DNA of 37,929 nucleotides from DAONJL01 sp035405645 [NCBI: bacterium] (GTDB lineage: Bacteria > JAGOBX01 > DAONJL01): contig DAONJL010000004.1 of the NCBI GenBank assembly GCA_035405645.1, positions 45,516-83,444 of the forward strand, read 5' to 3'. A program made the translations under genes and the position numbers. Positions within the stretch are counted from its first letter, which is position 1, and the number at the start of each line of letters is the position of its first letter. Below, in pieces: positions 8,582-17,439 of this stretch. The notes beneath the pieces were generated by a model. It worked only from the letters and a program-made list of their open reading frames with translations. It had not been told where the DNA came from and did no database searches.

Positions 8582-9361
8582 TTATTTTCTGTTTTTTACT
8601 TTACTAAATATTTCTTTTATTCCTATTATATCATAATTTTCGATTCTTTTCTCCAATTCTTCTTCTCTAAATATTTTTTTTATTTCCTCATTTTCTAAAA
8701 ATAACCTTAAACTATTTTTTATTTTTTTCCTTTTTTGTGAAAACATCTTTTTTACAAAATCTATAAATTCTTCATATTTTTCTTTTTCTAATAATGTATC
8801 ATTTTTTTTAAAAATCATAAATGTTGAATCACATTTCGGCGCTGGTTTAAATGCTTCTTTACTTATTTCAAAATCTTTCTCTATTTTAAAATTTAGCCTG
8901 AATATCACACTCATAAATGTATATTCTTTTTCATTTGCTTTTGCTATTAATTTTCTGTAATATTCTTTTTGAACCATTAAACCAAATTTATTAATTCTCT
9001 CTTTTTCTTCTATACATTTTTCTATTATTGGTCCTGTTATATAATATGGAATATTACCTAATAATATATTTCTTCGGCCGGTCTGAATTATCTTTTCTAA
9101 ATTAATTTTTAAAAAATCAGAATTTATTATTTTTATTCTGCCGCTAAATTCTTTTTCTAAGTATTCACAAAATTTTTTTTCTATCTCAATTACTGTGATA
9201 TTCTTACTATACTTAATTATTTCTTTTGTAAAATAACCTAAACCTGCTCCTATTTCTATAATATTATCTTCTTCTTCTATTCCTAAATGTTTTAATATGT
9301 TATTATAAAATGTTGGATTATTTAAAAAATGTTGGCCTAAGCGTGGTTTATTTTTTTTCAT
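8582..9361 (-). CDS. rsmA: RsmA (KsgA), 16S rRNA adenine dimethyltransferase
   Basis: Dimethylates two adjacent adenines near the 3' end of 16S rRNA (A1518 and A1519 in E. coli numbering) during late small-subunit maturation. 259 residues, usual size. Residues 7-14 give the family start RLGQHFLN; residues 34-46 are the SAM loop IIEIGAGLGYFT; residues 103-106 are the catalytic NIPY motif. Near the C-terminus FSQKRKKIKNSLR matches the helix usually reading FxQRRKTLxN. The ATG lies inside the end of pdxA (14-base overlap), so the two are coupled; pdxA next to ksgA also occurs in enterobacteria. Confidence 0.96.
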   Translation of the reverse strand: MKKNKPRLGQHFLNNPTFYNNILKHLGIEEEDNIIEIGAGLGYFTKEIIKYSKNITVIEIEKKFCEYLEKEFSGRIKIINSDFLKINLEKIIQTGRRNILLGNIPYYITGPIIEKCIEEKERINKFGLMVQKEYYRKLIAKANEKEYTFMSVIFRLNFKIEKDFEISKEAFKPAPKCDSTFMIFKKNDTLLEKEKYEEFIDFVKKMFSQKRKKIKNSLRLFLENEEIKKIFREEELEKRIENYDIIGIKEIFSKVKNRK

Positions 9362-10373
9362 TATGTTTACGATTTTTTATTATTTGATATGCTGTAAATA
9401 CCGCGGCTTTTAATGAATTATAATCTGCTTTATTCTGTAATACAATGTCATACGCTGTGCCGTGATCAACTGATGTTCGAACAATCGGCAAACCTATTGT
9501 TATATTTACACCACTGCTAAAACCAATGTATTTTAATGGTATTAAACCCTGATCGTGATACATACATATTACGCAGTCATATTTATTTCTGGCTGTTGGA
9601 AAAAATGTATCACTTGCAAATGGACCAAATACTTTTATTCCTTCTTTTTGTAATTTTAATATTGCTGGTTTAATTAATCTTTCTTCTTCATCACCAAATA
9701 ATCCATTTTCACCACAATGTGGATTTAAACCAAGAACTGCTATTTCTGGTTCTTTTATTCCAAAATCTATTTTTAATGAATGATTTGTTAACCTAACTTT
9801 TTCTATTATCTTTTCTTCACTGATTTGTTTTGATACTTCTTTTATTGCTATATGAATTGTAACTAATACTACTTTCAACCATTTTGCTGCTAACATCATT
9901 CCATAATTTTTTGTCTTTGTTAATTCTGCTAACATTTCTGTATGACCTGCATAATTATAACCACCAAGGTTCAATGCTTCTTTATTTATTGGCGCTGTTA
10001 CTATTCCATCAATCTCTTTATTTAATGCTAAATTTACTGCTTCTTCAATAAATCTTCCTGATGCTTTTCCTGCCTCTTTATTTATCGCCCCTATTTTTAT
10101 TTTTGATAAATCATAATCATCTGTATCTAAAATCTGAATAATTCTTTTTTCTGACCTGTATTCTTCTATTTTTTTTTTCTTCATTAATTTCAAATTTATT
10201 TTTAATTTTTTATTTACATATTTTAACCATTCATAGTTGCCAATTACAAATAATTCAAAAGGAAGACTCTTATTCTCTAAATGCTTAAATAAATTTAAAA
10301 TAATTTCTGGTCCTATACCTGCTGCATCTCCCATTGTTATCGCTATTTTGATTTTCTCTTTTTTTCTTTGCAT
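9348..10373 (-). CDS. pdxA: PdxA, 4-phosphohydroxy-L-threonine dehydrogenase
   Basis: NAD-dependent oxidation and decarboxylation of 4-phosphohydroxythreonine, the product of which PdxJ uses to make pyridoxine 5'-phosphate. 341 residues, slightly above the usual 325-335. Residues 10-24 are the family start IAITMGDAAGIGPEI. His174, His219 (LNPHCGE) and His273 (MYHDQGLIPLK) match the three metal ligands of the family, and GHTEML around 143 belongs to the substrate pocket. The C-terminal GLPIVRTSVDHGTAYDI is diagnostic. The start is 3 bases past the ugd stop and the end overlaps rsmA. No ribosome site stands out. A few PdxA homologues act on other hydroxyacid phosphates, but none of that context is here. 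Confidence 0.93.
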   Translation of the reverse strand: MQRKKEKIKIAITMGDAAGIGPEIILNLFKHLENKSLPFELFVIGNYEWLKYVNKKLKINLKLMKKKKIEEYRSEKRIIQILDTDDYDLSKIKIGAINKEAGKASGRFIEEAVNLALNKEIDGIVTAPINKEALNLGGYNYAGHTEMLAELTKTKNYGMMLAAKWLKVVLVTIHIAIKEVSKQISEEKIIEKVRLTNHSLKIDFGIKEPEIAVLGLNPHCGENGLFGDEEERLIKPAILKLQKEGIKVFGPFASDTFFPTARNKYDCVICMYHDQGLIPLKYIGFSSGVNITIGLPIVRTSVDHGTAYDIVLQNKADYNSLKAAVFTAYQIIKNRKHNEKK

Positions 10374-10376
10374 CTC

Positions 10377-11702
10377 TTATTCTTTTCGATTTTCTTTATT
10401 TGGTCTGCCTATACAATAATATTCAAAGCCAAATTTTTTTACTATCTCTGGTTCTAATATATTTCGTCCATCGAATATTATTGGTTCTTTCATTTTTTTC
10501 TTTATTATTTCAAAATCTGGTTCTCGAAATTCCTGCCATTCTGTAACTAATATTAATGCTGTTGCATTTTTTAACATATTATAATTGTTTTTTGCATACA
10601 TTATTTTTTTACCAAAAATTTTTTTTGCTTCATTCATTGCAGCAGGGTCATAAGCAATTATTTTTGCGCCCAATTTTAATAAATTATTTATAATTACAAT
10701 TGATGGTGCTTCACGCATATCATCTGTATTTGGTTTAAATGATAAACCCCATACTGCAAATAATTTTCCTTTTAAATTTTTACCAAATCTTTTTATTATC
10801 TTTTTTACTATTATCTCTTTTTGTTCCTCATTTGTCTGTTCTACTACCTCTATTATTTTTAATCTTATTTTATTTTCTTTTGCTGTTCTTATTAATGCTT
10901 TTACATCTTTTGGAAAACACGAACCTCCATAGCCAATTCCTGCAAATAAAAATGATTTACCTATTCTTGCATCAGTGCCTATTCCTTTTCTTACCATTGT
11001 TACATCTGCGCCAACTGCTTCGCATAATCTTGATATTTCATTCATAAAACTTATTCTCGTTGCAAGCATTGCATTTGCTGCATATTTTGTCATCTCTGCT
11101 GATTTTATATCCATAAATAATATTGGTGCGCCTGTTCTTACAAATGGTGAATATAAATATTCCATTGCTTTTCTTGCTTCTTCACTTTCACAACCTATCA
11201 CCACTCTATCTGGTTTCATAAAATCATCGATTGCTGCTCCTTCTTTTAAAAATTCTGGATTTGATACTACATCAAATTTATATTTTGTTTGTTCTGATAA
11301 TATTGCTTTTACTTTTGCGCCTGTGCCAACTGGCACTGTGCTTTTATTTACTACTATTTTATAACCGTTTATATATTTTCTTATTCCTTCCGCTACTTCA
11401 AGAACATACCTTAAATCTGCTGAACCATCTTCACCTGGTGGTGTACCAACTGCTATAAAAATTATATCTGAATTCTGAACTCCTTCTTTTAATTCCGTTG
11501 TAAATATTAATCTTTTCTTCTCTATATTCTTTTTTACAAGTTCCTCAAGTCCTGGTTCATATATTGGTATTATTCCCTTTTTTAATTTCATTATCTTATT
11601 CTTATCTTTATCTACGCATATAACTGTTCTGCCTGATTCTGCAAAACAGGTACCTGCTACTAATCCTACATAACCTGTTCCTACTACACTTATTTTATAC
11701 AT
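10377..11702 (-). CDS. ugd: UDP-glucose 6-dehydrogenase
   Basis: Oxidises UDP-glucose twice with NAD to UDP-glucuronate, a precursor for capsule, exopolysaccharide or lipid A sugars. 441 residues, typical. Residues 5-20 are the Rossmann loop VVGTGYVGLVAGTCFAE, with Asp31 at the end of the second strand. STVPVGTG at 121-128, NPEFLKEG at 148-155 and the catalytic Cys262 in GIGYGGSCFPKD are all present. A strong GGGGGT ribosome site stands before the ATG. The gene sits 26 bases after lepA and 3 before pdxA. The ligase or transferase that uses the product is not in the window, though the glycosyltransferase at 24937-27162 shows that surface glycans are made. Confidence 0.94.
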   Translation of the reverse strand: MYKISVVGTGYVGLVAGTCFAESGRTVICVDKDKNKIMKLKKGIIPIYEPGLEELVKKNIEKKRLIFTTELKEGVQNSDIIFIAVGTPPGEDGSADLRYVLEVAEGIRKYINGYKIVVNKSTVPVGTGAKVKAILSEQTKYKFDVVSNPEFLKEGAAIDDFMKPDRVVIGCESEEARKAMEYLYSPFVRTGAPILFMDIKSAEMTKYAANAMLATRISFMNEISRLCEAVGADVTMVRKGIGTDARIGKSFLFAGIGYGGSCFPKDVKALIRTAKENKIRLKIIEVVEQTNEEQKEIIVKKIIKRFGKNLKGKLFAVWGLSFKPNTDDMREAPSIVIINNLLKLGAKIIAYDPAAMNEAKKIFGKKIMYAKNNYNMLKNATALILVTEWQEFREPDFEIIKKKMKEPIIFDGRNILEPEIVKKFGFEYYCIGRPNKENRKE

Positions 11703-11728
11703 TATCTACCCCCTTTAATTTATATTAT

Positions 11729-13522
11729 TTATATCTTTAATATTGCTGTAAATGCTTCCTGTGGTATTGTTACTTTACCAAAACTTTTTAATTTTTTCTT
11801 CCCTTCTTTTTGCTTTTTTAATAATTTCATTTTTCTTGTAACATCACCACCATATAATTTTGCAAGCACATCTTTTCGCAATGCTTTTATTGTCTCACGG
11901 GCTATAACTCTTGAGCCGATTGCTGCCTGTATTGGCACTGCAAATTGCTGCTGCGGTAATATCTCTTTTAATTTTTCTACTAAACTTTTACCTTTTGTAT
12001 ATGCTCGACTACTATGTACTATCATTGAAAATGGTTCTATTAATTCTTTATTAACTATTATATCAAGTTTTACTAAATCTGATTTTTTATAGCCTGAAAA
12101 TTCATAATCAAATGATGCATAGCCTTTTGTTACTGATTTTAATTTATCATAAAAATCTATTATTACTTCGGCTAATGGTAATTCATATTTTATTATTACT
12201 TTTTTTGCATCAAGGTATTCCATCTTCTCGTGTATTCCGCGATAATCTTCACATAATTTTATTACATTTCCTAAAAATTCGTCCTTTACTATTATATTCA
12301 CTTTTATATATGGTTCTTCTATTGCTTCTATTTTTGTTTGCTCAGGTAAATCTATTGCTCTTATTATATTTACTACTGACTTATCTTTTAATATAACTCT
12401 ATATTCTACACCTGGTATTGTATTTAATATCGGTATTTCAAATTCCCGTTCTATTCTTTCTTTTATTATTTCTAAATGCAGTAATCCTAAAAATCCACAT
12501 TTAAAACCAAAGCCAAGTGCTGGTGAATTTTCTGGTTCAAAGACTAATGAATAATCATTTAATTTTAACTTTTCTAATGCTGCTCTTAATTGTTCATAAT
12601 CATCTGTATTTATTGGATATATACTACTAAATACAACTGGCTTTATTTTTTTATAACCTGGTAATGGTTCTGGTGAGGGATAATCTTTTTCAACTACTGT
12701 ATCACCTATTTGAACATTTTTTATCTCTTTTATTCCACATATTAAATAACCAACTTCTCCTGCTTTTAATTCATCGCATTTTATAAATTCACCAGCGCCA
12801 AAATAGCCTACTTCAAATACTTCATATTCTGTATTTGCTGCTAATAATTTTATTTTATTTCCTGCTTTTAATTTGCCACTCTTTACTTTTATATATATAA
12901 TCACACCACGATAATTATCATATTTTGCATCAAATAACAATGCTTTAAAATATTCACTTTCTTCTAATTGCGGAGCTGGTATTCTTTCTATTATTCTATT
13001 TATTATTTCTTCAACTCCTTCACCTGTCTTTGCGCTTACTTTTATTATCTCTTCTTCCTCAAAACCCAATTCTATTATTTGATTTTTTGTCCGCTCTATT
13101 TCTGCGCCCTGTAAATCTATTTTATTTATTATTGGTATCACTTTTAAATTGTTATCAAGCGCTAAATAAAAATTCGTTAATGTCTGTGCTTCTATTCCCT
13201 GTGTTGCATCAACCAATAATAATGCGCCTTCACATGCTGCTAAACTTCGCGATACTTCATAATTAAAATCTATATGCCCAGGTGTGTCTATTAAATTCAT
13301 TTGATATTCTTCTCCATCTTTGTATTTGTAAAATAATCTTATTGCCTGTGCTTTTATTGTTATTCCTCGTTCCCGTTCTATTTCCATTGTATCTAATATC
13401 TGGTCCCGAAATTTTCGCTGCTCCACTGCGCCTGTAAATAATATTAAGCGGTCAGCAAGTGTGGATTTACCATGATCTATATGTGCTATTATTGAAAAAT
13501 TTCTTATTTTTTTTGTTTCCAT
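11729..13522 (-). CDS. lepA: LepA / elongation factor 4, ribosomal GTPase
   Basis: A GTPase related to EF-G that acts on ribosomes, with proposed roles in initiation, back-translocation and assembly. 597 residues, almost exactly the family length. Residues 13-21 are the P-loop AHIDHGKST; RERGITIKAQ is switch I; DTPGHIDF is the G3 box; NKIDL is G4. The C-terminal LepA-specific domain is intact (GGDVTRKMKLLKKQKEGKK near the end). Likely first gene of the operon lepA-ugd-pdxA-rsmA, with a promoter at 13542-13570 opposed to the kinase promoter. Confidence 0.97.
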   Translation of the reverse strand: METKKIRNFSIIAHIDHGKSTLADRLILFTGAVEQRKFRDQILDTMEIERERGITIKAQAIRLFYKYKDGEEYQMNLIDTPGHIDFNYEVSRSLAACEGALLLVDATQGIEAQTLTNFYLALDNNLKVIPIINKIDLQGAEIERTKNQIIELGFEEEEIIKVSAKTGEGVEEIINRIIERIPAPQLEESEYFKALLFDAKYDNYRGVIIYIKVKSGKLKAGNKIKLLAANTEYEVFEVGYFGAGEFIKCDELKAGEVGYLICGIKEIKNVQIGDTVVEKDYPSPEPLPGYKKIKPVVFSSIYPINTDDYEQLRAALEKLKLNDYSLVFEPENSPALGFGFKCGFLGLLHLEIIKERIEREFEIPILNTIPGVEYRVILKDKSVVNIIRAIDLPEQTKIEAIEEPYIKVNIIVKDEFLGNVIKLCEDYRGIHEKMEYLDAKKVIIKYELPLAEVIIDFYDKLKSVTKGYASFDYEFSGYKKSDLVKLDIIVNKELIEPFSMIVHSSRAYTKGKSLVEKLKEILPQQQFAVPIQAAIGSRVIARETIKALRKDVLAKLYGGDVTRKMKLLKKQKEGKKKLKSFGKVTIPQEAFTAILKI

Positions 13523-13541
13523 ATTTTTAAAAATTTATGAT

Positions 13542-13570
13542 TAAATAAAATAAAATTTCTTTTTTGTAAA
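13542..13570 (-). promoter_or_regulatory. Probable lepA operon promoter
   Basis: Minus strand TTTACA (13565-13570), 17-base spacer, TATTTA (13542-13547). The leader before the lepA ATG at 13522 would be about 13 bases. Its -35 box is 16 bases from the plus-strand -35 of the divergent kinase gene. Confidence 0.45.
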
Positions 13571-13586
13571 GTATTTTTTTTAATTA

Positions 13587-13616
13587 TTGACAAATAAAAA
13601 TATATTAAGTTATAAT
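13587..13616 (+). promoter_or_regulatory. Sigma-70 promoter of the signalling/EndoQ-UvrD operon
   Basis: Plus strand TTGACA (13587-13592), 18-base spacer, TATAAT (13611-13616), both hexamers perfect. Expected transcription start is about 13623, some 6 bases before the first kinase ATG at 13629, so the mRNA would be nearly leaderless. Confidence 0.7.
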
Positions 13617-13628
13617 TTTAATTTATAT

Positions 13629-14690
13629 ATGGAAAATGAAAAATTAAGTGATGTATCAAATATTTTGGATTGTATAAATGAAGCGTTTCTTTATCTGAAT
13701 GATAAATTTCTAATCAAATATTCAAATAAAGCAACAGAAAAAATTTTAAAAAAAAGTAGTAATGAAATTTTAAATCATTCTTTTTTTGACATTTTTCAAA
13801 ATACTAATGATACAATTTTTGAAAATAAATTTAATTATGTGCTTTCTGAAAAAAAATTTACCTGTTTTGAAACTTACTATACTCCGCATAATAAATGGTA
13901 TGAAGTCCGCATCTATCCTTTTAATTCTGGTTTGATTATATTCTTTCAAAACATAAGTGAACGAAAAAAATCAGAAGAAATTATTCAACTTCAATTACAA
14001 GAATTAGAAGCAAAAACTGCTGAAATGGAAAGATTTATTTATACTGTTTCACACGATTTAAAAAGTCCTCTTATTACTATTAAAGGTTTTATTGGTTTTT
14101 TACAAGAAGATATTGAATCTCAAAATCAGGAATTAATAAAAAAAGATTTTGAACGAATAAAAAAAGCTGCTGATAATATGTATAATTTATTAGAAGATTT
14201 GCTTGAATTGTCAAGGATTGGTAGAGTAATAAACAATAAAGTTTTTTTCTCATTAAATGATTTATTGAAAGAAATTATTGATTTATTTCAAATTCAATTA
14301 CAACAAAAAAGAATAAAACTTATAATAAATAATGAATTACCGCAAATTTATGCTGATAAAAATCGAATAAAAGAAGTATTCCAAAATTTAATTGAAAACT
14401 CAATTAAATTTATGGGAAATAATACAGCCCCTGAAATTGAAATTGGTTTTAAAGAATACGAAAAATTTTATGAATTTTTTGTTCGTGATAATGGTATAGG
14501 TATTAAGCCAGAATATCATACTAAAATTTTTGGTTTATTTAATAAAATTTGTAAATCATCAGAAGGAACTGGTCTTGGTTTAGCATTAGTAAAAAGAATA
14601 ATTGAAATCCATAATGGTAGAGTTTGGGTTGAATCAAAAGGAAATAATGATGGCACAACTATATTTTTTACTCTACCTAAAAGAATATAA
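13629..14690 (+). CDS. Soluble PAS-domain sensor histidine kinase
   Basis: 353 residues. Residues about 5-112 form a PAS domain; no membrane segment is visible, so a cytoplasmic signal is likely. Residues 112-135 are a coiled linker. His142 in TVSHDLKSPL is the phospho-acceptor of the HisKA domain. The ATPase domain shows LIENSIKF (N box), DNGIGI (G1) and GTGLGLALVKRI (G2). The H-box and the type of the next gene resemble kinases paired with Rcp1-like regulators, such as Cph1-Rcp1, but no chromophore domain is present. An in-frame TTG at 13587 would give a longer protein, but it is the promoter -35 box, so the ATG at 13629 is chosen. It is 12 bases from the regulator gene. Confidence 0.9.
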   Translation: MENEKLSDVSNILDCINEAFLYLNDKFLIKYSNKATEKILKKSSNEILNHSFFDIFQNTNDTIFENKFNYVLSEKKFTCFETYYTPHNKWYEVRIYPFNSGLIIFFQNISERKKSEEIIQLQLQELEAKTAEMERFIYTVSHDLKSPLITIKGFIGFLQEDIESQNQELIKKDFERIKKAADNMYNLLEDLLELSRIGRVINNKVFFSLNDLLKEIIDLFQIQLQQKRIKLIINNELPQIYADKNRIKEVFQNLIENSIKFMGNNTAPEIEIGFKEYEKFYEFFVRDNGIGIKPEYHTKIFGLFNKICKSSEGTGLGLALVKRIIEIHNGRVWVESKGNNDGTTIFFTLPKRI

Positions 14691-14702
14691 AAAGGAGTTT
14701 TT

Positions 14703-15191
14703 ATGTTATCAGGTGAACCTTTATTTATTTTACTTATTGAAGATGATGATGACCACGCTGAATTAGTTATTCGCAATTTCCAAAAACACAGAATTGCAAA
14801 TAAAGTAATTAGAGTTGCTGATGGTGAAGAAGCAATTGATTATTTATTTCATAAAAATAAATATTCAGATGTAGAAAAATATCCATTACCAAATTTAATT
14901 TTACTCGATTTACGAATGCCTAAAATTGATGGTATTGAAGTATTAAAAATAATAAAGAATTCAGAAGAACTAAAAGAAATACCTGTTGTTATTCTTACTT
15001 CTTCTCAATGTGAAACTGATATTCGTAATGCTTATAGAAATTATACTAATAGTTATATCGTTAAACCTCTTGATTTTGAAAAATTTAATCAACTTATTAA
15101 AGATTTAGGTTTTTATTGGCTTGGATGGAATTGTAATATTAAATGTGAAAAAAGAAAAAATGAAAAAAGAAATAAAGGTTTTAATTATTGA
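14703..15191 (+). CDS. Single-domain response regulator, Rcp1-like
   Basis: 162 residues, a lone receiver domain without an output domain. Acidic pocket IEDDDDH at 12-18, phospho-acceptor Asp69 in LLDLRMPKIDG, switch residue in VILTSS and conserved Lys in YIVKPLDF. The helix-4/5 layout, the long loop before the Asp and the ending LGFYWLGWN are typical of the Rcp1 subfamily that works with phytochrome-like kinases. Residues 144-162 are Lys/Asn-rich and correspond to DNA that also encodes the start of the hybrid kinase, so this tail may have little function. AAAGGAG precedes the ATG. It probably receives phosphate from the kinase just upstream. Confidence 0.88.
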   Translation: MLSGEPLFILLIEDDDDHAELVIRNFQKHRIANKVIRVADGEEAIDYLFHKNKYSDVEKYPLPNLILLDLRMPKIDGIEVLKIIKNSEELKEIPVVILTSSQCETDIRNAYRNYTNSYIVKPLDFEKFNQLIKDLGFYWLGWNCNIKCEKRKNEKRNKGFNY

Positions 15192-17439
15192 AGATAATCA
15201 AGAACATTATGAAATTATTACTCGATATATAAATCGTTATAATAATATTTTTCAATTTATAAATGCTTTAAATATTGAAGAGGCAAATAACATTATTCTT
15301 TCTGAAAAACCTGATATTATTCTTTGTGATTGGCGACTTCCTGAAAGCGATACTTTAAATTTTATAAATAGAAATAATATTTTTTTCCCTATTGTTTTAA
15401 TGACTTCTTTTGGTAGCGAAGAATTAGCTGTCAGATTACTTAAATTAGGTGTGATGGATTATATCGTTAAATCTATTGATAATTTAAAAAACATTGGAAA
15501 AATTTTATTAACTGCTTATAATAACTGGCAAAATATTCAAGCTAAGAAAAAAGCTGAAGTTGAATTTGAAAGAATCAGTAAAGAATGGCAAAAGACCTTT
15601 GATTCTGCTAATGACGCTATTTTTATTCTTAATAAAGATCATCAATTAATCAGGTATAATAAAAAAACTATTGAATTTTTTAATATTAAAAATGGTGAAG
15701 ATATATTAAATAAAAAATGTTGGGAAATTATTCATAAAGATATTACACCTTTCAAAGATTGTCCCGAAGAAGAAATTAAAAAAACATTACAAAGAAAAAT
15801 AATTGAAATTGAAATTAATAAAAAATTTTTTGAAATTACTATCGACCCATTATTAGATGAAAATAATGAATTTTATGGTACTATTCATTTTATTAGAGAT
15901 ATTACAGAGCGAAAAATAATTGAAAAACTTTTAAAAAAAAGTGAACAACGTTTTAGAGACCTTGTCTTTATTTCTTCTGATTTTATTTTAGAATTCACTT
16001 CATCTATGATTATTACTTTTTGTTCTGACCAGGTCACTAAAATTTTAGGCTATACACCATCTGAAATGATAAATAAAAGTTTCTTTGATTTTTTACATCC
16101 TGATTCAAAATCAAATTTAATTCTTTTACAAGAAAATATTCATCCTCTTAAAGATATTGAATTAATCATATTAGATGCTTATAAAAACAAAAGATTTATA
16201 TTATTCAGCAGAATTCCAATTCTAAATGAAAACAATAAAATAATTGGTTTTCGGGGTATTTGCAAAGATATTAATCAATGGAAAGAATTACAAAATCAAC
16301 TTATTGAACAAAGTAAGTTTTCAGCGCTCGGGCTTTTATCTGCTGGTATTGCACACGAATTTAATAATATCCTTTCAATTATACTATCATCTTCTGAATT
16401 GCTTTATTTTTTTGAGGATTATTTTAATCCAGAAAAAATTTCTGAAGCAAAACATTATTTATCTGTAATTAAAGAAAGTGTTAATCGTGGTAAAAATATT
16501 GTCAAAGATTTAATGGCTTATACAAGACCAAAAGAATTAGTAATCAAACCTGTTGATATTTTTTCAGTCGTGAATAAATCTGTTAATTTCCAGAAAAAAA
16601 TGTTAGAATTAGAAAATATAAATATTGAAATTGTAAATAATTCTTCTAAATTATCTTTGATTGATGAAAGTCAATTAGAACAGGTTTTTATAAATTTAAT
16701 TTTGAATAGCCGTGATGCAATTAAACCAAAAGGAAAAGGTTTTATTAAAATCATTATTGAAACTAATGGTGAATATAATTTAATTAAATTTATTGATAAT
16801 GGCATTGGTATTCCTGAGGAACAATTAGATAAAATTTTTACGCCTTTCTTTACTACCAAAGGACCATATTCAACTAATAATTTAGGTTTACAGGGCACAG
16901 GTCTTGGTTTATCTATTTGTTACTCTATTATTCAAAGACATAATGGTTCTATTCAAGTTAAAAGTAAATTTAATGAAGGAGCTACATTTATCATTAAGCT
17001 TCCTACAACTGATGAAAAAACTATAAATCAACAAAACCAAATTTCAGAACAAATGAAAATAGAAAAAGAGGAAATTATGAAAAATAAAAAATTTAATATT
17101 TTAATTGTTGATGATGAAAAAGAATTTATTATTCTGTTTAAAACATTATTATCATTAAAAGGAATTACTAATATTAAATCTACTAATAAAGCATTTTCTG
17201 CATTAGAACTTATTAAAAAAGAAAAATTTGATGTTATCTTTCTTGATATGATTTTACCTGAAATGAATGGCGAACAATTATTAAATGAAATAAGAAAAAT
17301 AAATGTAGATGTCCCAATTGTATTTATTAGTGGCAAACTTGGCGTTGACGAAAATAAATTTAAAAATAAAAATGTGGTGGCTTTTATCTCAAAACCTTTT
17401 AATATTGATGAAGTTTTAAATGTTATTGATAAATTATGA
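15160..17439 (+). CDS. Hybrid sensor kinase: REC-PAS-PAS-HisKA-HATPase-REC
   Basis: 759 residues from the ATG at 15160; a longer TTG form from 15121 exists but lies deep inside the previous gene. Residues 5-120: receiver, Asp57 in ILCDWRLP. Residues about 138-255: PAS with KKCWEIIH and a DCPEE cysteine pair often seen in redox or small-ligand PAS domains. Residues about 262-375: second PAS. His399 in SAGIAHEFNNILS is the phospho-acceptor. The ATPase domain follows with DNGIGI and GTGLGLSICYSI. Residues 645-759: C-terminal receiver, Asp696 in IFLDMILPEMNG. No membrane segments. It overlaps the upstream regulator by 32 bases and the downstream EndoQ-UvrD gene by 4 (ATGA), so all three are probably translationally coupled. 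With two receivers it could act as a phosphorelay node. Confidence 0.9.
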   Translation: MKKEIKVLIIEDNQEHYEIITRYINRYNNIFQFINALNIEEANNIILSEKPDIILCDWRLPESDTLNFINRNNIFFPIVLMTSFGSEELAVRLLKLGVMDYIVKSIDNLKNIGKILLTAYNNWQNIQAKKKAEVEFERISKEWQKTFDSANDAIFILNKDHQLIRYNKKTIEFFNIKNGEDILNKKCWEIIHKDITPFKDCPEEEIKKTLQRKIIEIEINKKFFEITIDPLLDENNEFYGTIHFIRDITERKIIEKLLKKSEQRFRDLVFISSDFILEFTSSMIITFCSDQVTKILGYTPSEMINKSFFDFLHPDSKSNLILLQENIHPLKDIELIILDAYKNKRFILFSRIPILNENNKIIGFRGICKDINQWKELQNQLIEQSKFSALGLLSAGIAHEFNNILSIILSSSELLYFFEDYFNPEKISEAKHYLSVIKESVNRGKNIVKDLMAYTRPKELVIKPVDIFSVVNKSVNFQKKMLELENINIEIVNNSSKLSLIDESQLEQVFINLILNSRDAIKPKGKGFIKIIIETNGEYNLIKFIDNGIGIPEEQLDKIFTPFFTTKGPYSTNNLGLQGTGLGLSICYSIIQRHNGSIQVKSKFNEGATFIIKLPTTDEKTINQQNQISEQMKIEKEEIMKNKKFNILIVDDEKEFIILFKTLLSLKGITNIKSTNKAFSALELIKKEKFDVIFLDMILPEMNGEQLLNEIRKINVDVPIVFISGKLGVDENKFKNKNVVAFISKPFNIDEVLNVIDKL

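Noticed and set aside
11933-11950. TGGCAC followed by TTGCT resembling a sigma-54 -24/-12 promoter
   Set aside because: The spacing between the GG and GC is one base too long and the site lies antisense inside lepA, not before a gene.
13587-13628. TTG-started N-terminal extension of the first histidine kinase
   Set aside because: The TTG is the -35 box of a perfect promoter, so these codons would not be in the mRNA.
15121-15159. TTG-started longer form of the hybrid kinase
   Set aside because: It lies deep in the previous gene with no ribosome site; the receiver domain begins properly at the ATG at 15160.
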